A DNA stretch of 64,000 bases, taken from assembly GCA_038380795.1 (NCBI GenBank), contig CM076259.1:69841741-69905740 (forward strand). Reading direction: 5' to 3'. How positions within the stretch are numbered: position 1 is the first letter of the stretch; each line of letters opens with the position of its first letter. Shown piece after piece: positions 38,174 to 51,607 of the stretch. This stretch comes from Pyrocephalus nanus. Its lineage: Eukaryota; Chordata; Aves; Passeriformes; Tyrannidae. The position numbers were made by a program, and so were the translations under genes. The notes below the pieces were generated by a model. It had not been told where the DNA came from, ran no database searches, and saw only the letters and a program-made list of their open reading frames with translations.

Positions 38174-39930
38174 GTCATAGAATCATAGAATTGTTTGTGT
38201 TGTAAAAGACCCTTAAGACTCAGTTGAGACATTGACCCAGCACTGCCAAATCCACTACTAAACCATGTCCTTAAGTGCTGTCATCTACATGTCTTTTAAA
38301 TACCTCCAGGGCTGGGGATTCCAGCTGGACAACCTGTTCTAATGCCTAAAATTTCCATGAAGAAATTGTTCCTAATACCTAACCTAAACCTCCTTTGGCA
38401 CAACTTGGATCCATTTCCTTTTTTCCTGTCACTTTTACACAGGAAGAAGAGACTAATCCCTACTTCATGCAGCTTGCTTTAAGGTAGTTGTACAGAGCAA
38501 TTATCTCATCCTTGAGCCTCCCTTTCTCCAGGCTAAACAATTCCACTTCTCCCAGGTGCTGCTTAGAAGACTTAATCTCTCGACCCTTCAGCAGCTCTGT
38601 TGCCCTTCTCTGGACTTGCTTCAGCACCTCAATGTCTTTCTTGGAGTGAAAGGTCTAAAACTGGACACAGGATTCAAGGTGCAGCCACACTGGTGCCATG
38701 TTCTGGTGGACAGTCACTGCCCTGGCCCTTATGATACACCACTTATGATACAGGCAGGGATGCTATTGGCCTTTATGGCCACCTCAGAACACTGCTGGCT
38801 TATGTTTAGCTGGCTGACAACCAAGACTCAGGTTTGTTTTACATACACGCATCTTTCCAGACACACACCCAAGCCTGTTTTGCTGCATGGGATTGTTGTG
38901 ACTCAAGTCCAGGATATATCACTTTGCCTTTTTGAATCTCATAGATCCAGCCAGTAAAGTTCCCCTTGCAGAGTCTTCCTACCTTCCAGCAGATAAACAC
39001 TCCTGCCCAATTTAGTTGTCCTCTGCAAACACAGATGCCACTGTTCAGATCATTGATAAAGATATGAAACAGAACTGGTCCCAACACAGAGTCTTGGGGA
39101 ACTCAACTAGCGACTGGCCACCAACTGGATTTAACTCCATTCAACACCATTCTCTGGGCCTAGCCATCCAGCCAGTTTTTAACCTAGGAAAGAGTACACC
39201 CGTCCAAGCCATGAGTGTATGGCTTCTCCAGGAGAAATCTGTGGGAGACAGTGTCAAAGACTTTACTAATGTCTAGGTAGACAGAATCCACAGCCTTTCC
39301 CTCATCCATAAAGTGGGTCATCTTGTCATAGAAGGAGATCAGGTGGGTTAAGCAGGACCTGCTTTTATAAACCATAGCCATTGGGCCTGATCATCTGGTT
39401 GTCCTATGTGTGATGTCACTCAAGATGATCTTCTCTAAGACCTTTCCTGGCACTGAGGTAAGGCTGACAGATCTGTAGTTCCCCACAGGCTTCTTCCAGC
39501 CTTCTTGCAGACAGACATTGTATGTTCTAACTTCCAATCCATTGGGATCTGCTCAATTAGCCAAGGCTGCTGATAAATGATGGAAAGTGTCTTGGTGAGC
39601 ACTTTGGCTAGTAGCCTCATAGACCTGTGTGCATCAAAATGGTGTAGCATGCTGCTGATCATTTCTGCTTGGATTATGTGAGCTTCACTCTGCTCCCTGT
39701 TCCTGTCTTCCAGCTTAGCAGGATTTGCATTCAGAAAACAACTGGTCCAGATATTAAAAACTGAGGCAAAGAAAGCATTAGGTACATTAGCCTTTCTTCA
39801 TCCTTTGATAGTATGTTTCCTCCTACATCCAGTAAAGGATGCTTATCCCTCCTTTTGTCACGCTTGTGTGTTTATAGAAACATTATTATCGTCTTTTACA
39901 GCAGTAGCCAGATCTAGTTCTCATCTACAT
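38174..39930 (-). mobile_element. CR1 LINE, long 5'-truncated copy with RT remnants
   Basis: The largest CR1 copy in the window. The plus strand opens with GTCATAGAATCATAGAATTG, the reverse of the 3' tail, and the copy continues through the 3' UTR into ORF2. Minus-strand coding remnants, from N to C, are QQPWLIEQIPMDWKLEH (39435-39662), LDISKVFDTVSHRFLLEK (39184-39381) and LGPVLFHIFINDLNSGI (38839-39087), all in separate frames, so ORF2 is inactive. The 5' limit is about 39930, where similarity to the family fades. A plus-strand frame at 38556-38957 is an antisense shadow. Confidence 0.95.
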
Positions 39931-40493
39931 TGGGTAATTTGAGGTGACAGTCCTTTTGTACAGGTTTTGGTTCTCAAGGTCAGCAAAGACTTCTGTGAAA
40001 GATTTTGGAATGTCTTGTAGTTCTGCCATAATGCTGCTAGCACATCACAGCATTATCTTCAATCTGGTCTGGAGATTAGTTATTAGTAGAAGCACAGAAA
40101 TCTCCAAATAGTAGCCTTTTTACCTTCATGAACATGTGTCATATTCAGCAAGATAAGATAGAAAACTTTGTGGAAGCACTGTGTGTTTAAATTTCTGCCT
40201 TATTAGCTGTCCTTTCTTGATGAAAATGGAGGGTCATTCATCTTAGAGAAAAAAACTTATTCATGCTCGTTTTTGGAAGCAATTCTGGAAGTTTGGCTAG
40301 AACCATTAGCAGGCTTCAACTTACAAAAAACTACTTAGGGTGATTTAAAATAAACAAAATCCTCTAAAAACTAAAATTCCAGAGCGAAGTTATTAGCATT
40401 GTGAGTGAACAAAGTTGTTCAGTCGCATTCATCATGGAGTTTTTTGTTAAGTCAGGCATGCATTAGGTGAATAAATAATTTCCTGGGTTTAAA

Positions 40494-40515
40494 TTTTTTT
40501 TTTTTTTGGGGGGGG
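40494..40515. repeat. T-run joined to G-run (T14G8)
   Basis: Fourteen T followed directly by eight G. No known element is visible beside it. Confidence 0.9.
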
Positions 40516-41942
40516 AAATAAAAGGAAGTATTTTTAAAGTAACGTAGATATGCCCTAAATAATAGGGCATCACACTAGATGTTGATATTTTTTCAGATCA
40601 TGTCCTAGTAACATTTAGTCTCCTGTGGGATCTTTAAAAGAAAGCATAAACCCAAGAAAGTAAACCAAAACAAACGCATGTGGCTTAAGTTAAAACTTTT
40701 TGAGAGGAAATGCTTTTTAGCTTCAGAGCAATACTAGTCATCTAATACCTTCAGCTTTTTCTGGTGTGTAAAATTGCATGATACACACATGGAAGTTCCA
40801 ATCTCCTTTTCACTCTCAGTAGTCTGTTTGAATTTTTCTGGTCTGGTTTAGAAATACTCTTGGAAACTGGTGTGTCTATGAACAAGTGGAATTTGATTCC
40901 TTTTAAGATAAAGATTCTTAAATGTACATCTTGAACCAGATTTAGTTTAGTCATTACAGTGTGAAAAATAAATTTATTCTGATTTTAATAGGTAGGTCTA
41001 CACAACTGTAAAATATGTGTGTAAGAAAGATTTCAGTACAACGTGGAGCAATATGTTAGATTGATTTAGAAACTGTATTATATCCAGTGTGGTATTCCAG
41101 TAATACCAATCACTGATAGTTATTACTCTTTTATGGACACAGGAAATGTAATTAGTGTGAACGTTCTTTTTAGCTGACAGGATATAACAAATCATGAAGT
41201 ATACAAGCAGTGCTTAAAAAAGTATCCCATCAAAATAATTTTATTTCCTCTGAAGTTACTTCAGAACTCTACAGTACCCTTCTATAAAATGCTATTAGGT
41301 TTTTTGCCTTTCAGGGGAGAAAATCTTCCATTTTCCTATCTTTTTAATAAAGTGGCTAAATTTGCAGTTTTATTCTGTGATGTCCATGTGTAATTCAATG
41401 TAAGATGAATAGCTAGCACAAAGAACACAAAAGACTGAGGACAACACAGGAATGAAAGTACAGTATTTAGTACAATGCAACAATTTTCAGTACTGTATAA
41501 TCAAAGGCTTTGTTTGCATTGAGATCCAGAATAATCAATGTTGTACCATAGATTTTCAGATGAAAACTAAATGATGAAATATTTTAATTCTTCTTATTTT
41601 TACTTATTTTTTAGTACTATGTCAGATGAAAACATTATTAATTACCTAAATTACTTCTTTTAAAGCAATAATTAGGATTATATGAGAAAAAAATGCTTCT
41701 TTTTGCTCTTTTTTTTCCTCTTATGCAGATGCCATTATTCATCAAAAAGAATAGAAAAGTTGATTCCTCATTTCATTCTACACTATGCTTCAGATTATAC
41801 AGATTCCTCCTGAGTGTTGGTTATAATGAAATATTTCAAATACCTTGAAAGGAATGGCAGTTAAGTTTAAGTTTAAAAATGCAGTATTTATTTTAAAACA
41901 GCCCTACCCAAACAGTATGACCTTCAGTTGCTTTGGAATTTG

Positions 41943-41946
<4 letters not shown>

Positions 41947-41994
<48 letters not shown>
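41947..41994. repeat. (TA)24 microsatellite
   Basis: Forty-eight bases of uninterrupted TA, the longest simple repeat in the window and probably length-variable. Confidence 0.97.
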
Positions 41995-41997
<3 letters not shown>

Positions 41998-43739
41998 GAT
42001 GGGTTGAAGAAATTAGTACAAAATAGAGATATAGCTTTCCTATTTCTCAGTATATTTGTGACGATAAAAAAATTTAAGTGGTTGATCAATGATCATATGA
42101 TATATAAGTAACACTCATCAATAACTAAAGCCTGGGAGTGTAATATTGAGAGAGGCAAAGCTTATGCCTATGGTGGTCAAGGCAGTAGCCTGCTAAGGAG
42201 TTTTCAGGCAATAACATCCATGCGGTATTTTGCAGAGACTCTTCACAACGTGCCTGTGTCTGATTAGCAAAGGCTAGTCCTTGTTCTGTATGTTGCTCAC
42301 TCAGATGAGGGATTTCTGTTCTGTGGTCTTTTACAGAGTGTAGAAATTCCAAAAATTTGCACAACATGTGAGCATAAATGAAAATTCAGAGACAGAGAAA
42401 ACTCATATTTAATACAGGCAAGACATGTTTTCAAATATGTTAAAACTTTACAGTAAAACAAACAGTCATGGTCAAGGAAAAGAACCAAATAAAAACCTGA
42501 TAGTATTTAAGATATTTTGAACAGGCTTCTTCATAAGTATAATCGCATGGTGATGAACCATTTTTTAAAAAAAAAACCAACATAATTTATCCGAAGTTTC
42601 AAAGCTTTGGACAAACTGCACTGAGATAAAGCATGATCATGAATTTTCTTGTCACACAATATGAGGTTCTGCTTTGTTCTTTTGTTGTAGATTTGGTTTT
42701 AGTTTTCTTTTGGTTATTTTTTTGTTTTTGTTTTTGTTTTTCTGTAGGGTTTGTCTTTAGCACTTTTTTGTGTGTGTTTGGTTGGTTGGTTGTTTTTTTT
42801 AAAATTTACTCAGGACTGATGTTTCTTAGAAAAGATAAAGAATTTGTAATAGACTTATAAAGCTCATACCATATTCTGCATATCATTTGAAATTAAAAAA
42901 AAACACTCAAAACCCAAACCAAAAAGGAAGGTTCTGATTATGCAATTGGTCTTTTAATGGTTCCTAGAACAGATACTTTAACTGATATAAATCAGAAAAA
43001 ATGCATATCCCTGCGATTCCTTCTATGGGATTAAAAACCAAAGTGAGCAGAAATCAGGCATACAGGAAAGCAAGTTAACTTGCTTGGATAGGCTGCTGAT
43101 CACATTCACTTTTACATGTGATTACAGGTGTTTTCATTTGTTTGTTTAGATGAGTAAAGATAATATGTTGGCTATTTCTAAGATACTAAGTATGCTTAAT
43201 TTTAGAAACAAAGGGAAAGATCTTTTTTAACAGACAATATTATGTTTTTATATTTGCTAAGTCCAAATTACTTGGAAACTCTCTGTGGGATCCTTTTTTA
43301 TGAATTTTGATCCAGTCTATGAGGAAAAATTGTGAATTTACTCCTGTAAAGTAGCTATTTCCTATCATATTAGGTTCTACTAACTGGATAGTTCTACTGA
43401 TGAGCAAATATACTAGCATATTTGAATGTAACTTAAAAGATATTGGAAAGAAACTGATGGGAAAATGCTAAATAGATCCTTTAAATTGTGTTTGGTTAAA
43501 GAGAGTAATAACTTGCTGATTCTAATAAAAGACATAGCTTATAAGAAGAAGGAAAGATTTTCAAAGGATTTTGTCAGTGTAGTGGAAAGAGTTGTGACTG
43601 ATTTTCCTCCAGTTAGGGATAATCTTCTGAATACATGCAAATATTTTGGACATCAGTTTCACGCAGTTACAGTTCACAAGCCAAGTCTTTTTCATAGTTT
43701 CTTAAGAAAAACAGAAACCCAGCAACGATCAATTTAGTG

Positions 43740-44450
43740 TCAGAAGACAAATATGAGGCTGTGATACTCAACACCACACTTACCTCAGTCTTCATTAACA
43801 AGATCCCTGGATTCTTTGTGCTTAGACACAGGGTTTAAGTAGGAGAGGAACTACCAGATGGAGAGGAGGACTGCTTCATAACTAAACCCTTACTAGACTA
43901 TGATACCTGACAGACTGCATCTGTGGGTGTTGACCGAATTTGCCAGTGTCGTTCTGAGGCTCTGGTCTGTCATCTTGAAAAGATCATGGAAATCAGAGAA
44001 TATCCCAAATGACCTGAGAAAGGCAAATGTTGCCTCAAAACTCACCTTAAAAATAGTCCAAAAGGTCAGCCTAAGAAACTATAGAGTAGACAGCCTTACG
44101 GGAGTCCCTGGAAAAATCTCAAAGTGAGTTCTGACTGAATGAATTTTTACCAAGAACAAATCATTTCTGACACACCTAATTGCCTTCTGTGATAAAACAA
44201 CTGGATTTGCAGAAGAAAGGAAAGCTGTGCATGAAATTTTTCTTTAATTCTGCAAGGTTTTGAGTATTGTCTCAAATAATGTTCCTATATAGAAGTTGGG
44301 CCGTTTTGGCTTGGATGGGTGGAAAAATCAATAGGCAAAAAACGAGTCAAATGACTGGGCACAGAGAATGGTGGTTATTGTTGATATTTTCATACTACCC
44401 TGTGCATCTCAACTCCTCAGTGATATCGCTTTTTAAATGTACTTGCTGCC
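43740..44450 (+). mobile_element. CR1 LINE fragment, N-terminal half of the RT region
   Basis: A degraded plus-strand CR1 ORF2 segment. The frame at 43900-44127 contains SWKSENIPNDLRKANV and DSLTGVPGKISK, matching the family's region between the endonuclease and RT motif A. Later sequence near 44310 reads LDGWKNQ-like, as in the family's WI/RNWL region. Stops and frameshifts are frequent. Upstream (43755-43860) the ACCACACTTACCTCAGTCTT segment also belongs to ORF2. No 3' end is present. Confidence 0.85.
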
Positions 44451-44507
44451 TTCATTAGCACAACCATTTTGTAATATAAAAAAAAAAATCCACATAAACA
44501 TTGAAAA

Positions 44508-44755
44508 ATTGGGTTTGTTCTGGTAGCAGGGGTGCTACAGGGACGACTTCCGTGAGAAGCCGCTTAAAGCTTCCCCTTTATCTGATGGAGTCAATGCCAA
44601 TTGGCTCCAAGACAGACCTATTGTCTGTCCTTATCTCAACCCATGAGCCTTTTGTTATATTTTATCTCCTCTGTGGAGTAGAGGAAGGGGAGTGTTGGAG
44701 CAGCTTTGGTGGGCACCTGATGTCCAGCCAGGGTCAACCCACTGCAACAGAATAT
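44508..44755 (+). mobile_element. Avian ERV LTR, internally deleted
   Basis: Two recognisable halves of a bird LTR are joined. The 5' half has GTGAGAAGCCGCTTAAAGC and TGGCTCCAAGACAGACC; the 3' half has CTTATCTCAACCCATGAGCC, a TTTATCTCCTCTG segment and AGCAGCTTTGGTGGGCACC, ending GGGTCAACCCA. The middle with the promoter is missing. It lies just beyond the CR1 fragment. Confidence 0.72.
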
Positions 44756-47700
44756 CCTTTAAAATAGCAGTTAAAGTTGAATCTGTAAAAGTAGACTTAG
44801 TAGACTCTCTATATTGCACAGGGCTGAATTTTGCAAGTGTAAAGTATTCATATGGAGCTTTGTTTTGGAATATTTTCTGTAATGAGAAGCAAATGGGCTT
44901 TCATATTACTTTAATCACATAATATTTCCCTAGTAGCTATAAATGCTAGAAAATCTATAACCTCGAAATGCATTTGTATTTTTCACTTTTCTTTATTATC
45001 TAGAGAATAATTTGGTTTCGTTCCATTTCTACTGTAGTGCTAATTCCCTTGTGCTGTTCCTTCTTTATTATTCAACACAAATGTGCTTAGTCTGATGCTG
45101 AGAAGGCTGGTTCTTTAAACATGTTTATGCTTGTAATGGTGTATTCTAATACAGGAATAAGTGTTCAAGAATTTTCATTTCTGTTTTGTTTTGGTTTGTT
45201 TGTTTGTTTTTGTTTTGTGGTTTGTTTTTTTTTTTAATAAAGATTATCCATATGAACCCAACTGAAATTTAGCTTCTACTTTTATAAAGGAAAATTGTCA
45301 GTTAGTTTTCACTTTGGCAATACATTTTTTTCTTAATGGAAACTTTTTTTTCTTTTAAAGAATGTTTCCATCAGTGTTGCTATTTGGCTTCCCTCAATTA
45401 ATTTTCCTTTTCACTTTGGCCTCGTGCAAATTTGGTCTTATTTCTCTTTTTCCTGAGAAAAATTTGGGATAGGACTTCTACTTGAAGTAGCAAACTAACA
45501 GCTAAGAGCTGTTAGAAACAAAAAGATTTTGTAAATCATTAACAGCAACAGTAATAACCGATCTATCTCTACCTCTTCAGTAGAATTTTCCCTTCCTAGA
45601 TTTTGTTTCTCTCAGTAACAGTTTAATTTCACAGAATTTGGACGTCCTGGTGATAGAGCACAAAATATTTGAGGAAAAACAAAGGGAAAAAAAAGAATGT
45701 AGAAGTCAGACCTTCAGGCAATGTAAACCAATATTATGCAATCCATATCAACATAACTCTGTTGTTTTAAGAAATTACTTCAGCACAAACACCCACCAAG
45801 GGATAAAAACATCCATTAAGCAAACTGATAAATGGAAATGGGTAAAACAATAATTATAAGATCCTTTGTTCACAAGAATAGTTTTGTACACTGAATTTAG
45901 AAAAGAATACTAGAGCAGTAATATTTTAAGTGTTGAACAATTAAGCTTTTTAATTACAACAGCAAATCAACCTTCAGAGTAACAACTTTCTCACGTTGAG
46001 ATTAATATTTTATGTATGGCAGCTTATGAAAAATCGAAAGCTACGCACATAAATTTGTATCATAAATTTTTTGAGAAAAAGAGGGCAGATGATTAAATCA
46101 AGAAAAAATATGGTTTTAAATTATATATTATTAAGAAACAAATAAACAACAACCAAAAAAAGAAGAATAGCCTTTTTCGGTGATTACCTCTTAGAATTCA
46201 TAAAATTCAAGTCTGTAAAAGTTTTGAAGAGGTCAGCAAGTTCACCTGCAACCCTACAGTAAAATATGCTATTCACAAGTCATGCTAGAGAAATGCTGCC
46301 AAAAGGGAATGCAGAATCTAGAACTGTTTTCTACATAGATTAGTTTATATAATCTATTCCACTGTTTACCTAGAACATGTATAAACTTCTGAAAGCACTG
46401 CACAAATGCTCAGTCTAAGTTAAGTTCATTAATTCTTGTCCAATTCAAATATTTTGAATAACCTCATCTTCCACTTTGCAGATGTCTTTTAAGTATTTGA
46501 GGACTTGTATTTCAGATTTCTCTTCCACTCTTCCAGAATATGCAACCTGGAACAGTTTTGGGTTTCCTGGACCTGCCTGTCTTTATCTTTTGGATTTTTC
46601 TCCTTAATATTTTTTTAGAGTATAGTAGGGAGAGGATTTGAAACTTCCAAGGTTGTACCTGACCCGAGACATGAACTGAAACCAAACCAAACCAAACCAA
46701 AACCAAACCCCACCTTCAACTATTTAACAAAATACTTACTTTCATTAAACCCAGCAAGCATAAGCCTCCTTCTTCTTTTCCCTATTAGGTTTGGTTTGGT
46801 TTTGTATTTGTAGAGATGATTATTTCTTTCTAGTTACAATACCCTATATTATCCTTGAATTTGAATCCTAATTGTTTTATTTCTGTAACTGTTTAAATGC
46901 ACTTATATTTTATTCTGTTTCCCTATGTACTTTCTAGTCCAAAGATATTTGAAAGTCCGAAAACTAAATGTCTGTACAATATATAGGCCTCTTTAAAAGC
47001 TCATCCATAGGTGAACATTTGTCTCCAGGATGGGTAATTCATCCTTTTATTCTTATATGTGAGGATTGTATAGAATATCCACTAAAATTTCATCTCTTTA
47101 TACTATGCAACTATCATTGTATTCCAGTCAGAAAGCCAGGAAATTCTCATCAGTCCATAATACTAATATTCAAGAATCTGAATATTAGGAGAGAGGCAGC
47201 ACATTTCTGAAGGTATGTCATTCTGACAGATAAGGATAATGATTTTCTAAAAATTAACTTTAGACATTTAACTTTACACATCCTTATTAATGCCTTTTGT
47301 AAATCAGTTTGAATCTCTCAGATGTTGAGTTGTGTTCTTCCCTCATCCCTGAGATGTGGTTCTTATTCTCATTTTATTAAGATTTTTGATAAGAGAGTCG
47401 TTTCAGTTATGAAAAGTATCCATCAGCCTGCTCCCTCTGCAGAATATTCCACGCCTCCTATATGCAGCAATCCTCTCAAGTAATCTATTTTTCCCATCTT
47501 CAGAAGTTTCTATTTACAACCTGTCAATTTACTATGACTTAGGATGATGACAACAGCCATAGGCTCTACACACTTTTCCCAGAAACTCCCCAGGCAGGTA
47601 AGTCCCGCACTAACCCTGTTTTGTTTTGCATATCTATAATGAGTTGTATACCAGGACATAAGTAGAGGCCTAGGTTTTCATTACCTAGTCCTTATTAGTG

Positions 47701-48049
47701 GAAGTGAAAGAATGAAAGAACTCCATGGATTTTATTTTGCTCTATGGATATTTTCCAGATATTGCAATTTCCCTACAATAGTTCTTTCCAAACATCCTCA
47801 ATGGGTCCTGGTTTTGTTTGTTTGTTTGTAAGCTTTGTTTGTGTTTTTATTTCAGATTTTTGTGTGGTTTGTTTTGTTTTTTTGTTTGTTTGTTTGTTTA
47901 AACTGCTAACTTTTAAAATCTTTTTTGTCTAGGTGATCTCTGAATCACCTAGGAGCTTCTCTGGAATAATTTTTGAGCACCTCTAACAAAACAAGAAGAA
48001 AGAAGTAAGAAATTTAGTAATCTGAGTTTCTATGCATTTTTTAGCAGCC
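44756..48049. other. AT-rich noncoding sequence with CAAA/GTTT simple repeats
   Basis: No frame above 80 codons. TTTG-type repeats occur near 45183-45235, 47813-47830 and 47870-47900. Nothing else recognised. Confidence 0.55.
46679..46710. repeat. (AAACC)n short tandem repeat
   Basis: Five to six AAACC-type units; a short TTTGG-rich mirror occurs about 80 bp downstream at 46789-46805, which would allow local pairing. Confidence 0.85.
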
Positions 48050-48430
48050 AGCTGAATGGCCATGCATCTTGCTGACTGATAATCTGTGAAGATGCAGCAT
48101 GTGGCTGCCTGTGGGCATCAGGGGCTCCCCAGGCGTCACCAGGGCAGAACCTGGCAGTCAGGACCTGTTTTACTGACCCACCTAGGGAACAGCCCTGTGA
48201 GCTTATCTATGGATGGGGCAAGGCTGCGAGCATTACCCTGTAGGTAAGGGCCTGGCTATGACCCAGCAGAGGCTGGAACTCAGGCCAGTCCCAGCAGGAC
48301 AGCTCCATTTGTAAGGGAAGGGATGCAGGCCCTACCAAGTCCACCTTCTTCACAACAAGTTTCCCCAAGGTCACACTGGCTGGGCTCTTCCCCAGCTGCA
48401 TCTGGGCCCAGGCCAGCAAACACCCACAAG
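48050..48430. other. GC-richer island of unknown origin
   Basis: About 380 bp with many CAGG, CCAG and GGGC words between AT-rich flanks. Overlapping frames on both strands (70 codons minus, 86 plus) give no domain. Likely an old retroelement piece; not identified. Confidence 0.4.
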
Positions 48431-48674
48431 TCAGAAGTGCTTAAGGTCCTTGCAATAGCTTTTCAGACCTCAAAACTGTACTCAAATACCAAAATTTTGA
48501 TATCCATGTCTGACCTGTGTTTCTGTGTTCCCATCATGATTAATGGCAAGATAGTCAAACAAGTCAGTGAAACTTGGAGATAAGTGTCAGCTCGTAACTG
48601 TAGCTGTGTTTTCTGGTGTGCTAAAGATACCCGAAATATTCACACAATCTTGACAGATACAATTCACACAAAAG

Positions 48675-48720
48675 TGGGGGGGCCAGAAAGGGTGAAAGGT
48701 TGGGGGGCCAGAGAGGCTGA
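48675..48720. repeat. Imperfect G-rich tandem duplication
   Basis: Two related units of 20-23 bp, each with a run of six to seven G followed by CCAGA, GG and TGA. The G-runs could form a local G-rich structure. Confidence 0.75.
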
Positions 48721-51607
48721 GAGAGTCAACTCTTTTATATGAACAACTGAAGACTGGGAATAATATAATTATTTAAATTTTCCAAATTGGCTGTATGCAC
48801 TTCTGTTTAGACAACTCAGTTACAGCATGGAAAGCTGTACAGATATTCAAATAAAAGAATAAATCAAAATTAGCTAAATAGATTTACATTTGCAGACTCC
48901 TGGACACCTATACTTATACACTGCATTTCAGGAAACTGGAGCTGAATGCTGCCTCAGCAGTATGAAGAAATGTTCTGATTGGTTGTTTTCTGATTTTATA
49001 ACTCTACCTCTGGTTCCCAAGTTTGCATTTTACTATAAGTTCACATAGTAAAGTGTCATCATGTAGGATGATATTTGATTAAAATAAAAGGTGCTTTATC
49101 TGTACCAACCTAGTGAAGTAAAAAACATTTTTTTAAATGTTTTAGCATGTAAGAATGCTGGAGATTTCTTAAGACAATTCTATTCAATCTATTAGACTGA
49201 ATGTTCTCCCAGTGGACTTACCACATTTCAAGCCAGGGGATATTGTTTTGCTTTACATCAATTTAAAGAACAGGAACTAAAGAAAAGGAACTAAAGAAAA
49301 CTCTTCAAAATTATTTAGAGCAATTAAGAAAAGAGTGAAGACTGACTGTATAAGATAATATGCAGTAACAATTCCCAGTGGTTGTTTCTTTATTAATTAA
49401 ATCATATACATGGCCTTGAGCATATTTTTCTAAATAACTGTTATAAGAAGATTGATATTTAACAACAGAAGACTACCTGCCTAGGGTATTAAAGAACCTT
49501 TTATTCTTAATCATGTATTCATGGTTATTTAAAAGTCTAGCTATTTTTTTTTTTGAATGAATGACAGCAATTTTTTTACTTGAGATGGGAGCAAGTTTCT
49601 ATAAAAGTAATTAAAGCTGTTTCCATGTTTTTCAAAATATTTTTAATAGAGTCAGAAAATTGCATGAATGATAACCAGTAACTGATGCTTAGCACTTCAC
49701 TGCAAGAACATCATGGAGTATATAAATGATCTTTTTTAATTATTTTACCTTTCTTTGCAGTGATGATCTTGAAGGAAAATACATGTCTGCTATCAGCTAT
49801 TCAAGTTAATAAAATGAAGTTAAGGAGAAAATTTTATAGAAAACTATTTTTTTTTCTTTTCTCTATTGAGCATATAAGTGCTCAAGGACTGGGCATGATG
49901 AAAATGGTTTGTTTGCCATATAGGAAAAAGATTGTTTCTATGGGACCTTTTTTTTTTTTTGTAAATTTTGAGAGGAAATAGGTTTTGTACAAGTAAGTGT
50001 ATACATATCTGGCTTAATATTCATTTTTCACAGGCTAGTAATTAAAAATGTTACATCTGCTGTGCATATGAAAAGGCTTTTACTAATTAAAACCCCAACT
50101 TTGTGAAGCATTAGATAGCAGACTGTAAACGTTACTGAGAAATTATTCCTAAGTATTCTTTGTCTTTATACCCTAAATATCTTCATCATTCATTCCATCC
50201 ATGTCCATAGACAGGAATGTATGCTGTATGAATTGTGAAAAAAAATTTCTTTCATTATTCAAGATTTGTTTCTTTTGTGACCTGAATAAAATCCAGGCAA
50301 ACTCTCCAGTTCCACTTGAAAAACATCATCGATAATAAATGGGTGTCCGTGCTCAGGAAGATTACCAATCTTATTATTGTTTTCTTTAAGTAAAGTATCA
50401 GGCATTGTATATAGTTTATGTGCTATATAGTTTTTCTGCACAATAATAATCTTTGAGTGTTGGAAAGGTCATCTGATCTCTTGATATGACAGAAAATTTA
50501 TTAAAGGCATTAATAGAAAACTAGATAAAGAATTGGAATTGGCTTGTGCCTCATATAAAGCTAGAGATAAACAAGAAATAAAAACAAACCCCTCAAAAAC
50601 TTCAAACCAAACAAAAAACAAACAAACAAACAAAAAAAGCAAGAAAGCACTTTGTTTTTCATGACCAATATCTTTTGCAGTGCAGGATGGTGAATAATTA
50701 ATGCAATACATGAATTCAGTTTTATGGATGTAGCTGAACTCACCCCTCAAGACTCCTGCATATCACTGGAAATTGCACCACTTTTCTTGGATACCTGATG
50801 TGAACTGCAGAGTGAGCAGGACCCTGATGCACTTTAGGCTAGCAGATAAATGTAGAAACAGGTTGCATTGCTTCTTTAATTCTGTTTGTTTAGTCTGATT
50901 TTTATGAACTGTCTTTCACTCTTCCTCCTGAAATGATACTTCTGACCTAGGAGGCTTGCTGAGGTTTACAAATTATCCATGTTTAATCAAATGCTATCAG
51001 TTACTGAATTTCAGCTATTTTACAGTTTCCCCTGTGGTGTGAGAAGAATGAAATGGGTAAACAAGGCTTGTATCCAAAATAGACCTTGCAGGCTTACAAA
51101 ACTGTGGTATAAGAACCCTCTGATGTCAACCATGTCTGTGTGCATATGTGCATTTGTACCTGCACCTATTTTCTCTTAACTCTCTAAGAATAATACCAGA
51201 GCTTCTAATATTCCCCACATCTATTTTAGATAACATCTTACAATAACATTAGTTAATAGTTTGGAATTTTATAGAGCTCCTCCTAGCTAATGAAGAACAA
51301 TTTTCAAAACCAGTTACATTATATTATTCTAAAACATACTACTACCTGTTATTTAAACTATACAGTAATATTTGTGCTTACTGGCTATGCTTGTGTAGAG
51401 TGTTGTTATGCATGATGCGAGCTTCTAAGAAAGTGAAACTTCTGTTAAATTATTGACAACAAAGTCTTCAAGAGTTTCCATAATCCTGTAACCTAAATTT
51501 GTGAAATTACAGAACACAATACGGGATGCAAAAAACCAAACTCAGTTCAGAACTCAGACTTTTTTGAACATTTTCAGTTCTAAATTCATGTTATGTGTAG
51601 AGCAAGT
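48721..51607. other. AT-rich noncoding sequence
   Basis: No frame above 93 codons and no repeat family recognised. A CAAA repeat occurs at about 50610-50637. Confidence 0.5.

Larger units (their letters stand above)
39931..43739. other. AT-rich noncoding sequence
   Basis: A T14G8 run lies at 40494-40515 and a long TA repeat at 41947-41994. A minus-strand 80-codon frame (42125-42367) in a locally GC-richer patch has no recognisable domain. T/G-rich simple sequence occupies 42690-42800. No gene evidence. Confidence 0.5.

Noticed and set aside
38556..38957. 133-codon plus-strand frame
   Set aside because: It lies wholly inside the minus-strand CR1 copy and is its antisense shadow.
44501..44767. 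88-codon frame
   Set aside because: It runs through an LTR fragment, which has no coding role here.
50610..50637. CAAA repeat considered as a CRISPR-like or satellite array
   Set aside because: It is a plain tetranucleotide microsatellite with no spacers.
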